DNA of 48,649 bases from assembly GCF_007004065.1 (NCBI RefSeq), contig NZ_VFSV01000025.1, forward strand, positions 1 through 48,649, given 5' to 3'. The position numbers and the translations under genes were made by a program. The first letter of the stretch is position 1. Each line of letters begins with the position of its first letter. The notes beneath the pieces were generated by a model that searched no databases, was not told where the DNA came from, and saw nothing but the letters and a program-made list of their open reading frames with translations. Shown one piece after another: positions 8,726 through 16,567 of the stretch. Origin of the DNA: Palleronia caenipelagi (GTDB lineage: Bacteria > Pseudomonadota > Alphaproteobacteria > Rhodobacterales > Rhodobacteraceae).

Positions 8726-9820
8726 TCACCGCCCCTCCGATACGTCCAGAAAGAGGTTCACCAGAGCGACGTTGACAAAGTAGTTGTGCTTTCCCGACCG
8801 GTGTTTTTCGACGAAACCAGTTTCAGCCAGGGCATCGAGATATTTGGCGGCGGTCTGGCGGCTGACTGACAGATCCCGCTGAAGGTACTCGATCCGGGTA
8901 TAGGGATGGCGGAACAGGTTGTTCAGAAGGTCCTGGCTGTAGATTTTCGGCATCTCGCGCCGAAGCCGGTGTTTCACCTCCGTCATCTGCTGGCGGATCT
9001 CCGCGACAATCTCGGAGGTCGTGGCGGAGGTCTCGGTCACAGCGTCCAACATATAGACGACCCAGCTCTCCCAGTCTCCGGTGTCCCGAACGGCTTGCAG
9101 GTGATGATAGTAGTCCCCCTTGTTCCGAGTGATGAAGCGCGACAGGTACAGCACGGGAATGTCCAGTAACCCTGTTCGGGTCAGGTAAAGGACATTGACG
9201 ATGCGCCCAATGCGTCCATTGCCATCGGCAAACGGATGGATGCTTTCAAACTGATGATGAATGAGCGCCATTTTGATCAGGGGATCCAGGTCGCAGAGAT
9301 CATCGACGTTGATGAACTTTTCGAGCGCCGTCATGTGTTCGATGATCTCGCGGGCGTCCTGGGGTGGAACAAAGACGATCTGGCCGGTTTGCTCGTTCTT
9401 GAGTGCCGTCCCCGGTTTCACGCGAAATCCGTCACTGCGTCCCTTCAGCAGACGGAACATGTCGATCAGCACTGAGTTCGGGATCAAGCCACCCGTATCA
9501 AGCAAATGGGCGTAACCCAGTCGCAGCGCATCGCGGTAAAGAGCGACTTCTTTGGCCGCCGGGGATTGCGGATCGTCCGGAAAGAGATCCGCCTGGAACA
9601 GCTCGTCCTGTGTGGTCACGATGTTTTCGACCTCGGAGGAGGCTTTGGCCTCCTGAAGGGCCAGCGTATCAATCAGGATGCCCTGGTTCGGGATTGTTTT
9701 TGCCTGTCCCTTGAGATCGGCGAGAGCACGGCTTGCGCGAGCGAGGGCTTTCAACACCGGAACGGTCTCGATATCGACCGCGGGAGGCAGAGGGGGGAGG
9801 GTGTAGGTCGGCTTTAACAT
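8726..9820 (-). CDS. Fic-domain protein with C-terminal winged helix
   Basis: This 364-aa Fic enzyme should transfer AMP (or another nucleotide) to a target protein hydroxyl. The catalytic loop HPFADGNGRIGR matches HPFx(D/E)GNGRxxR exactly. The N-terminal inhibitory helix motif SSEVEN fits (S/T)xxxE(G/N), making it a class II, self-inhibited Fic. The C-terminal part (HPYTRIEYLQRDLSVSRQTAAKYLDALAETGFVEKHRSGK) is a winged helix, suggesting autoregulation through repeated GTTAA boxes just upstream. It stands alone, with no short Phd-like antitoxin beside it. Target unknown. Confidence 0.92.
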   Translation of the reverse strand: MLKPTYTLPPLPPAVDIETVPVLKALARASRALADLKGQAKTIPNQGILIDTLALQEAKASSEVENIVTTQDELFQADLFPDDPQSPAAKEVALYRDALRLGYAHLLDTGGLIPNSVLIDMFRLLKGRSDGFRVKPGTALKNEQTGQIVFVPPQDAREIIEHMTALEKFINVDDLCDLDPLIKMALIHHQFESIHPFADGNGRIGRIVNVLYLTRTGLLDIPVLYLSRFITRNKGDYYHHLQAVRDTGDWESWVVYMLDAVTETSATTSEIVAEIRQQMTEVKHRLRREMPKIYSQDLLNNLFRHPYTRIEYLQRDLSVSRQTAAKYLDALAETGFVEKHRSGKHNYFVNVALVNLFLDVSEGR

Positions 9821-9834
9821 GATCTTCGCCTCAC

Positions 9835-9900
9835 GTTAAGAAATTGGACTTTCGTTAACACGATCTGTGGGCCGTGTCACAAAAATGCGGATCTCTTAAC
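9835..9900. promoter_or_regulatory. Three GTTAA(G/C) boxes upstream of the fic gene
   Basis: GTTAAG at 9835, GTTAAC at 9854 (19 bases apart) and an inverted CTTAAC at 9895 lie in the 80 bases before the fic start. Their spacing of about two helical turns and their place in the promoter region suggest an operator, perhaps for the winged helix of the Fic protein itself. No binding evidence is available. Confidence 0.4.
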
Positions 9901-10003
9901 CGGATGAGCCGGTCTGTCCGAGGGGTAGGGAAACAGCCCCTGTCTGCACGGTAGCCGTGTTGTGTCGGCCTTGATATCCTCTGTTATGGAGGTGCTGCGT
10001 GCG

Positions 10004-10273
10004 ATGTCTGACGATCCAAACCAGCTGGAGGTCTTCCCCACGGCGCTTGATCTCAAGCGGGTGGAGCTGACCCTGAATATGCGGCGGTTCTACCGGATGA
10101 GCGTGCAGCCTGATCTCTTTGGGGGCGCGAGCCTCGTGCGGGAATGGGGGCGGATCGGGTGTCGGGGCCGGGTGCTGATTGAGCACCACGCCGATGAGGG
10201 GCAGGCGGTGACGGCTTTGATGAAGCTGGCGGCGGTGAAAACGCGGCGCGGATACAGATCAGCGGACGGGTAG
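10004..10273 (+). CDS. WGR-domain protein, 89 aa
   Basis: The core RRFYRMSVQPDLFGGASLVREWGRIGCRGR is a standard WGR domain, a nucleic-acid-associated module also found in PARP enzymes and bacterial methyltransferase-linked proteins. As a free-standing small protein it is common on Rhodobacterales and rhizobial plasmids; its role is not established. ATG 10004 is chosen because GGAGG sits 11 bases upstream; earlier in-frame starts at 9962 and 9986 would place that ribosome site inside the gene. It points away from fic and lies just before the DUF6880-type gene in the same direction. Confidence 0.8.
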   Translation: MSDDPNQLEVFPTALDLKRVELTLNMRRFYRMSVQPDLFGGASLVREWGRIGCRGRVLIEHHADEGQAVTALMKLAAVKTRRGYRSADG

Positions 10274-10366
10274 GGCAGGGGCCTCCGGTGTCTGATCCGG
10301 ACCATCCCGCCTTGACCTCTCATCCCTCTCACGGTGGTATCGCTCAGAACCGAGAGGACCCCTGCC

Positions 10367-11800
10367 ATGGCCGCGAAGGCGTTGAACAAGAAGAACCTTG
10401 TGGGTCTCGGGGCCGAGACGCTGGCCGATCTGCTGCTGGAGGCGGTCAAGGGTGATGCGGCGCGGCAGCGGCGGGTGCGGATGGTGCTGAACGCGGAGCA
10501 GAGCCCGGCCGAGGCGGCGGCGGAGGTGCGTAAACGCTTCTCCCAGATCCGCCGCGCGAAGAGCTGGCTTGACGGTTCCGCCCAGCGTAAGCTTGCCCGC
10601 GAGCTCAAAGAGCTTATCGACCTGATCGGACAGCGGATCGGGCCGGAGGAGGCAAAGACCGGGTTCGAGCTCCTCTGGGCGCTGCTCGGCCTCTCGCCGC
10701 AGATCCAGGAGCGCACCGATGACAGTTACGGCGTCATCGGCGATGTGATGGACGCGGCCATGGAGGCAATCGCGGACCTCGCGCCGCGCCTGACCCTCGA
10801 TCCCGAGGAACTGGCAGGCACCGTCTTCGACGCGCTGATGGACAATGGCTACGGCGAATATGACGGTGCGATCCCGGCGCTGGGCGAGGCGCTGGGACCC
10901 AAGGGTCTCGCCCGGCTGAAAACGCTGGCCGAGGCGGCGCGCGCGGCGCCGGTCGAGCCGGTGGATGTGGAGGGCTGCGGCACTCTCGGTGACCCGGCCC
11001 GGATCTTCGAGATCCTGCGGGACAGACGGGGTCGCACGTTGGAGACCATCCTGCAGGACGTGGCGGATCTGGAGGGCGATGTGGACGCCTGGCTCGCCCG
11101 CTACACGCCCGAACAGCTGACCTATCACACCATCGCCCCCGCCGCCGCGCAGCGCTTGCTGGCCGCCGGTCGGGCGGAGGAGGCGCTGGCGGTCGTGCAA
11201 ACCTGTCTCGCCCGGCAGGAGGCGCGGGAGCGCGCGTTCGACATTCCCGATGTGGACGAGGCGCATTTCGCCTGTCTCAAAGAGCTGGGCCGGGAGGAGG
11301 AGCTGCAGGCCGCCCTCTGGACCCGGTTCGAGACCCGCCTCTGCGTGCCGACCCTGCGCGACTATCTCAAGCGCCTGCCCGATTTCGAGGATGACGAAGC
11401 CCTGATCCGGGCGCAGGAGCACGTGTTGGCCCATCCGTCGCTCTGGGACGCGCTGGCCTTCTGCCTCGAGTGGCCCGATCCGGCCCTCGGCGCGCGGCTG
11501 GTGCTCAGCCGGGCAGGGGAGCTCGATGGCAACGCCTACGAGATCCTCACCCCCGCCGCCGACGCCCTCGCTCCCGAGCACCCGCTGGCCGCGGTGCTGA
11601 TCTGGCGGTCGATGATCCTCTTCGCGCTGGAGAAAGCCCGCTCCAGCCGCTACGGCCACGCCGCCCGCCACCTCGCTTCCTGCGCCGCCGCTGAAGCCGC
11701 CATCGACGACTATGGTCCCCACCCGGATCACCAGAGCTTCGTCCGCTCCCTGCGCAAGGATCACGGCCGGAAGCACGGCTTCTGGGGCTGGGTCGACTGA
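10367..11800 (+). CDS. DUF6880-family helical-repeat protein, 477 aa
   Basis: This is a soluble, almost wholly helical protein that looks like a degenerate tetratricopeptide-type solenoid (repeated LAAGRAEEALAVVQTCLARQE, LKELGREEELQAALWTRFE and similar helices). It ends in a basic tail, KDHGRKHGFWGWVD. I recall this architecture as DUF6880. The N-terminus MAAKALNKKNLVGLGAETLADLL is typical, with GAGG ahead of the chosen ATG. The sequence is very GC-rich, which leaves a long open frame on the opposite strand that is only a shadow. Function unknown; a scaffold or interaction role is inferred from the repeats. Confidence 0.75.
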   Translation: MAAKALNKKNLVGLGAETLADLLLEAVKGDAARQRRVRMVLNAEQSPAEAAAEVRKRFSQIRRAKSWLDGSAQRKLARELKELIDLIGQRIGPEEAKTGFELLWALLGLSPQIQERTDDSYGVIGDVMDAAMEAIADLAPRLTLDPEELAGTVFDALMDNGYGEYDGAIPALGEALGPKGLARLKTLAEAARAAPVEPVDVEGCGTLGDPARIFEILRDRRGRTLETILQDVADLEGDVDAWLARYTPEQLTYHTIAPAAAQRLLAAGRAEEALAVVQTCLARQEARERAFDIPDVDEAHFACLKELGREEELQAALWTRFETRLCVPTLRDYLKRLPDFEDDEALIRAQEHVLAHPSLWDALAFCLEWPDPALGARLVLSRAGELDGNAYEILTPAADALAPEHPLAAVLIWRSMILFALEKARSSRYGHAARHLASCAAAEAAIDDYGPHPDHQSFVRSLRKDHGRKHGFWGWVD

Positions 11801-11848
11801 GCCGGGCAGGGGGCTCAACCCCTCCCATACCCCGTGCCGTAGCGTCAT

Positions 11849-11885
11849 ATGCTGCAATGCAGCATAGCGCTATTGCAGCGCAGCA
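11849..11885. promoter_or_regulatory. PhaR-type operator upstream of the phasin gene
   Basis: ATGCTGCAATGCAGCAT (11849-11865) is a perfect palindrome containing CTGCAATGCAG, which fits CTGC-N3/4-GCAG, the site known for PhaR of Paracoccus denitrificans. A second TGC-rich stretch, TGCAGCGCAGCA, follows at 11874. The location 65-100 bases before a phasin gene is exactly where PhaR represses. The repressor gene itself is not in the window. Confidence 0.7.
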
Positions 11886-11949
11886 TTCCGCCCCTATCTT
11901 CTGTCCCACAAGGACGCAAACACACAGATCCAACCGATAGGAGGCCCCC

Positions 11950-12354
11950 ATGGCTGCCACTGCTAAAAAAGTCGAAACCAAAGTCGAAAACGCCGCCGAG
12001 AAGGTGGAGAACAAGGTCGAGAAGCTCGCCGACCGCGCCAGCGCCAACCTGAACGCGGCGACCTCTGAGGCCCGCACCTTCGCCTCGCTCTACACGACCG
12101 CGCTGCGCAGCTTTGCCGAGGGAGTGATTGAGGTCGACAAGCTGATCCTGTCGAAGCTCAGCAACGCCGCTTCCGAGACCGTGCAGCAGGGCCAGCAGAT
12201 CCTGAAGGCCCGCGACGTGAAGACCGCCATCGCCATGACCACCGTCTCCACCCAGTCCACCCTCGACCGCAATGTGTCGGACACCAAAGAAGTCCTCGAC
12301 CTCGCCAATGCCCGCCTCCAGGAGAGCCTCGAGCCCTTCAAGACCTACGCCTGA
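11950..12354 (+). CDS. Phasin-family protein (PHA granule-associated)
   Basis: This 134-aa, entirely helical amphipathic protein has a Lys/Ala/Glu-rich start (KKVETKVENAAEKVENKVEKL) and the phasin core TTALRSFAEGVIEVDKLILSKLSNAASETVQQGQQILKARDVKTAI. Phasins coat polyhydroxyalkanoate granules in the cytoplasm and control their size. The PhaR-type palindrome upstream supports the assignment, because PhaR represses phasin genes until polymer is present. A GGAGG ribosome site precedes the ATG and a strong terminator follows, so it is a single-gene transcript. No other pha genes are in the window. Confidence 0.85.
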   Translation: MAATAKKVETKVENAAEKVENKVEKLADRASANLNAATSEARTFASLYTTALRSFAEGVIEVDKLILSKLSNAASETVQQGQQILKARDVKTAIAMTTVSTQSTLDRNVSDTKEVLDLANARLQESLEPFKTYA

Positions 12355-12387
12355 TCTAATTCCTCCCTGACGGATCAAGCACACACT

Positions 12388-12414
12388 CCGCCCGCGCAAA
12401 ACCTGCGCGGGCGG
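12388..12414 (+). terminator. Terminator of the phasin gene
   Basis: A perfect 11-bp stem (CCGCCCGCGCA / TGCGCGGGCGG) closes a 5-base loop 34 bases after the phasin stop. The T-run behind it is poor, but the stem is very stable. Confidence 0.75.
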
Positions 12415-12790
12415 TCGGCGTTTGGGGGGTAAGGTCGGTGTCTGACAGTCAAGGCGCTCGGGCTCGGACCCTTGACGGGTGATCGCTGCCAATGCCCCAC
12501 ATATTACCTATTTATGCGAATTTTGATGGCTAGATATTCGACAGAATGGGGCGGGAAGCTGCCATTCGCTGCTATCACCAACCAACCAGAGCGTCGAACT
12601 GGAAGCCGACATTCGTGCGACATTGAGACCGAATGGTTCCCTGCAACGCCGCAAAGCGGCTCAGAGCCCAAACTGACCGATTCTGCGGGATTGTATATGT
12701 TGGCAGTAGGGGACAACCTTTTTAGTGGCATGGTTAATGTTGGCGGATTTGAAAGCGCCTGCCTATCGGGCACAGCAGTGGCATCTATTG
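12415..12790. other. 376-base gap between the phasin terminator and tctA
   Basis: Frames on both strands are short, with no family motif or coding-like codon use. It is a convergent gap that should hold the end of the tctCBA transcript, but I see no strong hairpin beside the tctA stop. Confidence 0.5.
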
Positions 12791-14389
12791 TTATGCCTGC
12801 GTGCTGCCGGACCGTTTCTGCCGCAGTCCGAGCACAACGGTCACAACGGATCCAGCCAGAAAAAAGATGGCGATCCAGCTGGAAAACAGGAAATAAGGAT
12901 CTCCGCCCGTGGCCGAGAAGGCCTGACGCGCGCTGTTCTCAAGGCTTCCCCCCAAAACGAAAGCAATCACAAATGGCAAAGGCGACATGTCGACCTTGCG
13001 CATCAAATACCCCAAAATTCCAAAACCCAAGGTGAACCAAAGCGACTCCATGCTTGGTTCCTGGGCATAGACAGCCGTAAAGGTCAGCAGCAAAACAACC
13101 GGCAGCAAGGTTCGTTTGGGCACCCTCACCATGACAGTCGCAGCCCGCATGAACGCCCCGCCAAACGTCCAGTTGACGAAATTGGCAAACAGCATCGCAG
13201 TGAACAATCCAAATACAAGGACGAGCTCGGTGTTCACTACGCTTTCACTGAAGCGAAAGACCGAAGGTCCCGGGGTGAACCCCCCAATGGAATCCGTGGC
13301 GAGAATGATAAAGACCGCCGCCGCATTGCCTGGGATGCCCAAGCCAAGCACCGGAATCAGGTTCGATCCGGATACGGAACTGTTGGCGGCTTCAGTCGCG
13401 GCCACGCCCTCGATGGCCCCTTCCCCAAAAGCTGGCGCGCCTTCCGGGCGGCGACGCGCATAGCGCGCCCGTCCCAACTGGTAACCAAGCGCCGCTGCCA
13501 GCGTCGTTCCAATGCCGGGAAGGGCACCAATGATCGTGCCCACGAGGGATGACTGGCCGACATAGGGCGCAATGCGGAGGATTTCCGCGCGGGTTAAGCG
13601 CTGGTCTCCGTGGTCGATAATCCGTTCACGCGCTCCAAACAGATTGCTTTTGTGCCAGAGGTCTTCGTATTCCTTCAGGACCGCGCCGACGATCAATACC
13701 CCCAGAATTGCCGTCATAATGGAAAACCCGCCCGCCAAAGCGTCGGTTCCCAAAGACAGTCGTGGGTAGAAGTCCTCGCCACCCCCAATGAAAACAGCAA
13801 TCAATCCCATCGCGACCGAAATCAGCCCTTTGGCAGGAGAGCCGCCGATAACTGCTGCAATAAAACTGAGCGAGAGGATCAGAAGCGCGGTCTTCTCGGG
13901 AAAATCCAGATGCCGCTCGACCATCAAGGCAACAAATGGCGCGCACACGAAAAGCGCAATGTCGGAAAACGTGTCACCAGAGACTGAGGACAGATGTGCG
14001 ACCTTCAATGCCTTGCGGGACTGGCCCTTCTGCGTCAGAGGGTAGCCATCCAATGTGGTCATATAGGCATCCGGTGTCCCGGGGGTGTTGAACAGAATGG
14101 CTGGAACCGCCCCTCCGAGGGTCGCCCCTTTCATGATGCCGATCAGAAACCCCAAAACCGGCAGCAAGGCTTCGACGTTGTATCCAAAGAACGAAATCAG
14201 GATCGGAAGGGAGATCGCCATCGCCATCGGCCCGGCCAGACCGGGCGTTGCGCCAACCAAGATGCCAGTGACCACGCCAGCAAAGACCATCACCAGCGTC
14301 AGTGGGATTGGAACGCCGAGCAGCTCGAAAGCGGCCGGGCCAAAAATGACCGCCTGCATCCCGGCGACGACGTAGTCCAGAGGCTGCAT
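12791..14389 (-). CDS. tctA: TTT transporter large permease (TctA family)
   Basis: This 532-aa membrane protein has about 10-12 hydrophobic segments and both TctA signature regions: GVVTGILVGATPGLAGPMAMAI and VPAILFNTPGTPDAY near the start, and the related VGTIIGALPGIGTTLAAALGY and LIPVLGLGIPGNAAAV in the second half. It forms the channel of a tripartite tricarboxylate transporter that imports organic acids using periplasmic TctC. The start is the ATG sharing one base with the tctB stop (TGATG); an upstream TTG one codon earlier is not needed. It is last in the tctC-tctB-tctA operon. Confidence 0.93.
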   Translation of the reverse strand: MQPLDYVVAGMQAVIFGPAAFELLGVPIPLTLVMVFAGVVTGILVGATPGLAGPMAMAISLPILISFFGYNVEALLPVLGFLIGIMKGATLGGAVPAILFNTPGTPDAYMTTLDGYPLTQKGQSRKALKVAHLSSVSGDTFSDIALFVCAPFVALMVERHLDFPEKTALLILSLSFIAAVIGGSPAKGLISVAMGLIAVFIGGGEDFYPRLSLGTDALAGGFSIMTAILGVLIVGAVLKEYEDLWHKSNLFGARERIIDHGDQRLTRAEILRIAPYVGQSSLVGTIIGALPGIGTTLAAALGYQLGRARYARRRPEGAPAFGEGAIEGVAATEAANSSVSGSNLIPVLGLGIPGNAAAVFIILATDSIGGFTPGPSVFRFSESVVNTELVLVFGLFTAMLFANFVNWTFGGAFMRAATVMVRVPKRTLLPVVLLLTFTAVYAQEPSMESLWFTLGFGILGYLMRKVDMSPLPFVIAFVLGGSLENSARQAFSATGGDPYFLFSSWIAIFFLAGSVVTVVLGLRQKRSGSTQA

Positions 14390-14943
14390 CAATAGTCACC
14401 GTTGGGTGGCAGCAACAGATCGTCAAATGGCACGTCGACGAGCATAATCAAAATGAGTGTCGCCGCGACAGCAATAATGACGGTCCGCGCCCGCAGGCAT
14501 CCGGCGGATAAAGACGCCATCCCAACAATCATTGTGACACCGCCAAAGAAATAGCCGATGTATTTCCACGGGAAGGTTTCTCGTACCAGACGGTACTCGG
14601 TTTCTGCGGCGCCGAAACCTTCAGCTACAAGCAAAGCGCCCGGGCCTGCGTACCGCATCGTAAAAAGACTTAGGATAATGACTGAAACGATTGCGCCAGT
14701 ATGCAAAAATGGCGCCAACGTCACTTCGTTGTCAAAACGCTTGCGCGGCTCGATCAGCAGAAGCGCGCCGCCGATTGCCAGCAGGGTAAACGCGATGGTC
14801 GGCGCAAGTGCGTCGCCGATACTGACTTGCCGGCGGACGCGAACGATCAGGCCGGTGCCCGTGTCCTGAGGGACCCAAAGGAACAACCCGACCAGCGCCA
14901 AAAGCACCGCGCCACTCCCGATATAGATGTTTAATCGGTACAT
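14389..14943 (-). CDS. tctB: TTT transporter small permease (TctB family)
   Basis: This 184-aa integral membrane protein has four hydrophobic segments: GAVLLALVGLFLWV, IAFTLLAIGGALLLI, TGAIVSVIILSLFTM and VIIAVAATLILIMLV. The small TctB subunit is poorly conserved, so identity rests on size, topology and position between tctC and tctA. Its stop is fused to the tctA start by one base, and 62 bases separate it from tctC. It should help assemble the permease complex in the inner membrane. Confidence 0.85.
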   Translation of the reverse strand: MYRLNIYIGSGAVLLALVGLFLWVPQDTGTGLIVRVRRQVSIGDALAPTIAFTLLAIGGALLLIEPRKRFDNEVTLAPFLHTGAIVSVIILSLFTMRYAGPGALLVAEGFGAAETEYRLVRETFPWKYIGYFFGGVTMIVGMASLSAGCLRARTVIIAVAATLILIMLVDVPFDDLLLPPNGDY

Positions 14944-15005
14944 CCGGCATTCCTCACAACGATGTTGGCCGCGCCGGCCTCAGCTGGCACGGTCCAGAGG
15001 CAACA

Positions 15006-15956
15006 CTACTCGGACGCCGCCTGCATCAGTTCCTTGGCGGATACGAAGCTGTCGTCGATAAAGGTTTGGAGCGCCTCACCCGAAATGGCCTCACCGCCTC
15101 CAAAATTTGCCTGGAGCAGCGCGCCCGCTTTCGTGGTCTCGTCCAGCACAATCTCCGAGATTGATTGGGCCAACTGGGCCTGCGCCGCGCTGTCCATGTC
15201 CTTTGGTCCAAAGTACATGAAATAGATATCGAGGTTGTAGGGCACGCCGAGATCAGCCAACAACGGGGCATCCGGCGTCAGGTTCAGCGGGCGTGACATG
15301 CCCGAAACGAGCTCTACCAATTCGCCCGCTTTGACACCTTTTGAATGCGCCCCCGCAACAAATCCTGCATCAAGATCGCCCGCATAGAGCGCGTTTATCA
15401 TTCCGCTTCCGCCCTGTACCATCGTAATATTCATGTCGATGCCCGCTGCTTTCCCCAGCAGATAGGTCACGTCAGCGATTTTTGGGGTGATGGCGCCAAC
15501 TCTCAAAGTCTCGCCGGACTTGGCAGCCTCGACGAAATCATCGAAGGTTTCCCAACCTTTGGAGGCGGGCACGACGAACGCAACCTCAGCCAGCGTCGTA
15601 GTGACAATCGGGGTCACATCATCCGGTGTCATGCCTGCGGTTCCGTCTGCCATGCCGTAGTCAAGTGCTTCGGAAATACCTATGCCAAAGACGGTGCCAT
15701 CTGTCGGTGCATCCTGCATTTCTTTTGCCATGATAAGCCCCGCTTTCCCGGGCGTATTTTGCGGCGTGATCGTCCAGCCGAAGCGGTTCTCCAGTTCTTC
15801 TGCAATCAGCCGCGCCTGACTGTCTGAGCCTCCTCCGGGCGGAAACGCGATGTGCATCGTTATTGGCCCTGGAGGAGTCCAGTCTTCTGCGAGACTCGCC
15901 GTCGCTGCTATGGAATAGCCAAGCGCAATTGCTCCAATAGCGAGAAGCTTTTTCAT
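15006..15956 (-). CDS. tctC: TTT transporter periplasmic binding protein (TctC/Bug family)
   Basis: The first 23 residues (MKKLLAIGAIALGYSIAATASLA) form a Sec signal peptide, and the mature protein starts EDWTPPGPITMHIAFPPGGG. The PPGGGSD and NTPGKAG loops are the classical Bug-fold ligand contacts for carboxylates. Mature length is about 293 aa. The ATG at 15956 is preceded by a GGGAGGAA ribosome site; the frame continues upstream into the operator region but that part is not protein-like. It captures an organic acid for TctBA. Transcription runs away from marR, across an inverted-repeat operator. Confidence 0.92.
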   Translation of the reverse strand: MKKLLAIGAIALGYSIAATASLAEDWTPPGPITMHIAFPPGGGSDSQARLIAEELENRFGWTITPQNTPGKAGLIMAKEMQDAPTDGTVFGIGISEALDYGMADGTAGMTPDDVTPIVTTTLAEVAFVVPASKGWETFDDFVEAAKSGETLRVGAITPKIADVTYLLGKAAGIDMNITMVQGGSGMINALYAGDLDAGFVAGAHSKGVKAGELVELVSGMSRPLNLTPDAPLLADLGVPYNLDIYFMYFGPKDMDSAAQAQLAQSISEIVLDETTKAGALLQANFGGGEAISGEALQTFIDDSFVSAKELMQAASE

Positions 15957-16002
15957 GGTAGTTCCTCCCAAAATCTCCATGTTGGAGCGGTACCAGTATA
16001 AA

Positions 16003-16038
16003 ACCGGACATGTCAACCTTTTGCTGGACATGTCCGGT
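16003..16038. promoter_or_regulatory. Inverted-repeat operator between tctC and marR
   Basis: ACCGGACATGTC (16003-16014) and its exact complement GACATGTCCGGT (16027-16038) are separated by 12 bases. Each arm also contains the self-complementary core GACATGTC, so there may be two dimer sites two helical turns apart. It lies between the divergent tctC and marR starts and is the obvious target for the MarR protein. Confidence 0.7.
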
Positions 16039-16075
16039 ATATGCACGTATTGAACTATCACACGAAGGATCACCT

Positions 16076-16567
16076 ATGGAGCAAAAACATCCAAAACCGT
16101 TCGACACGACTGAGCCCCTTCAGGAATCTGTGACGTTCAAAATATCCCGTCTCAGTCAGAGACATGCATCTCAGGCTTCGAGGGTTTTAAGGGAATTATC
16201 GGGCCCGCCGCTTTCGGAATGGCGGGTCCTGATGCTGCTGGCCACCTACGGGCCCGGTACGGCCGCAGAAATCGCGAGATATCTGCAAAGCGATGACTCT
16301 TTGATCAGCCGAACCGTCAAAACGATGCAGGGCAAGGGTCTATTGCACAGCACGCCCGACCCGAAGGATCGCAGAGCCAGCAGGCTCTCCCTCAGCCAGG
16401 AGGGAAGCGATCTCTATGAGCGGATGCGACCAAGCATGCACCGTCGCCGGGTCGCCGTTCATGATGCTCTCAGCGAAGATGAGCGGAATACGTTAAACGC
16501 GCTGTTGGCCAAACTGGACAGGCGCATGGATGAAATTGATGAGGACTTACAGAGGTTCAATGAATGA
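16076..16567 (+). CDS. MarR-family transcriptional regulator
   Basis: This 163-aa winged-helix regulator shows the MarR core: LSEWRVLMLLATYGPGTAAEIARYLQSDDSLISRTVKTMQGKGLL, then the wing STPDPKDRRASRLSLSQEG, and a C-terminal dimerisation helix. ATG 16076 has AAGGA at proper distance. It shares four bases (ATGA) with the CoA-transferase start and is divergent from tctCBA, so it probably senses the transported acid or its CoA ester and represses both operons through the inverted repeat beside it. The ligand is unknown. Confidence 0.9.
   Translation: MEQKHPKPFDTTEPLQESVTFKISRLSQRHASQASRVLRELSGPPLSEWRVLMLLATYGPGTAAEIARYLQSDDSLISRTVKTMQGKGLLHSTPDPKDRRASRLSLSQEGSDLYERMRPSMHRRRVAVHDALSEDERNTLNALLAKLDRRMDEIDEDLQRFNE

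Noticed and set aside
10259-11857. Minus-strand open frame opposite the DUF6880-type gene
   Set aside because: Shadow of a GC-rich coding sequence; no motif, no ribosome site, unusual composition.
12472-13552. Plus-strand frames across the end of tctA
   Set aside because: They overlap conserved TctA coding sequence and read as random peptides.
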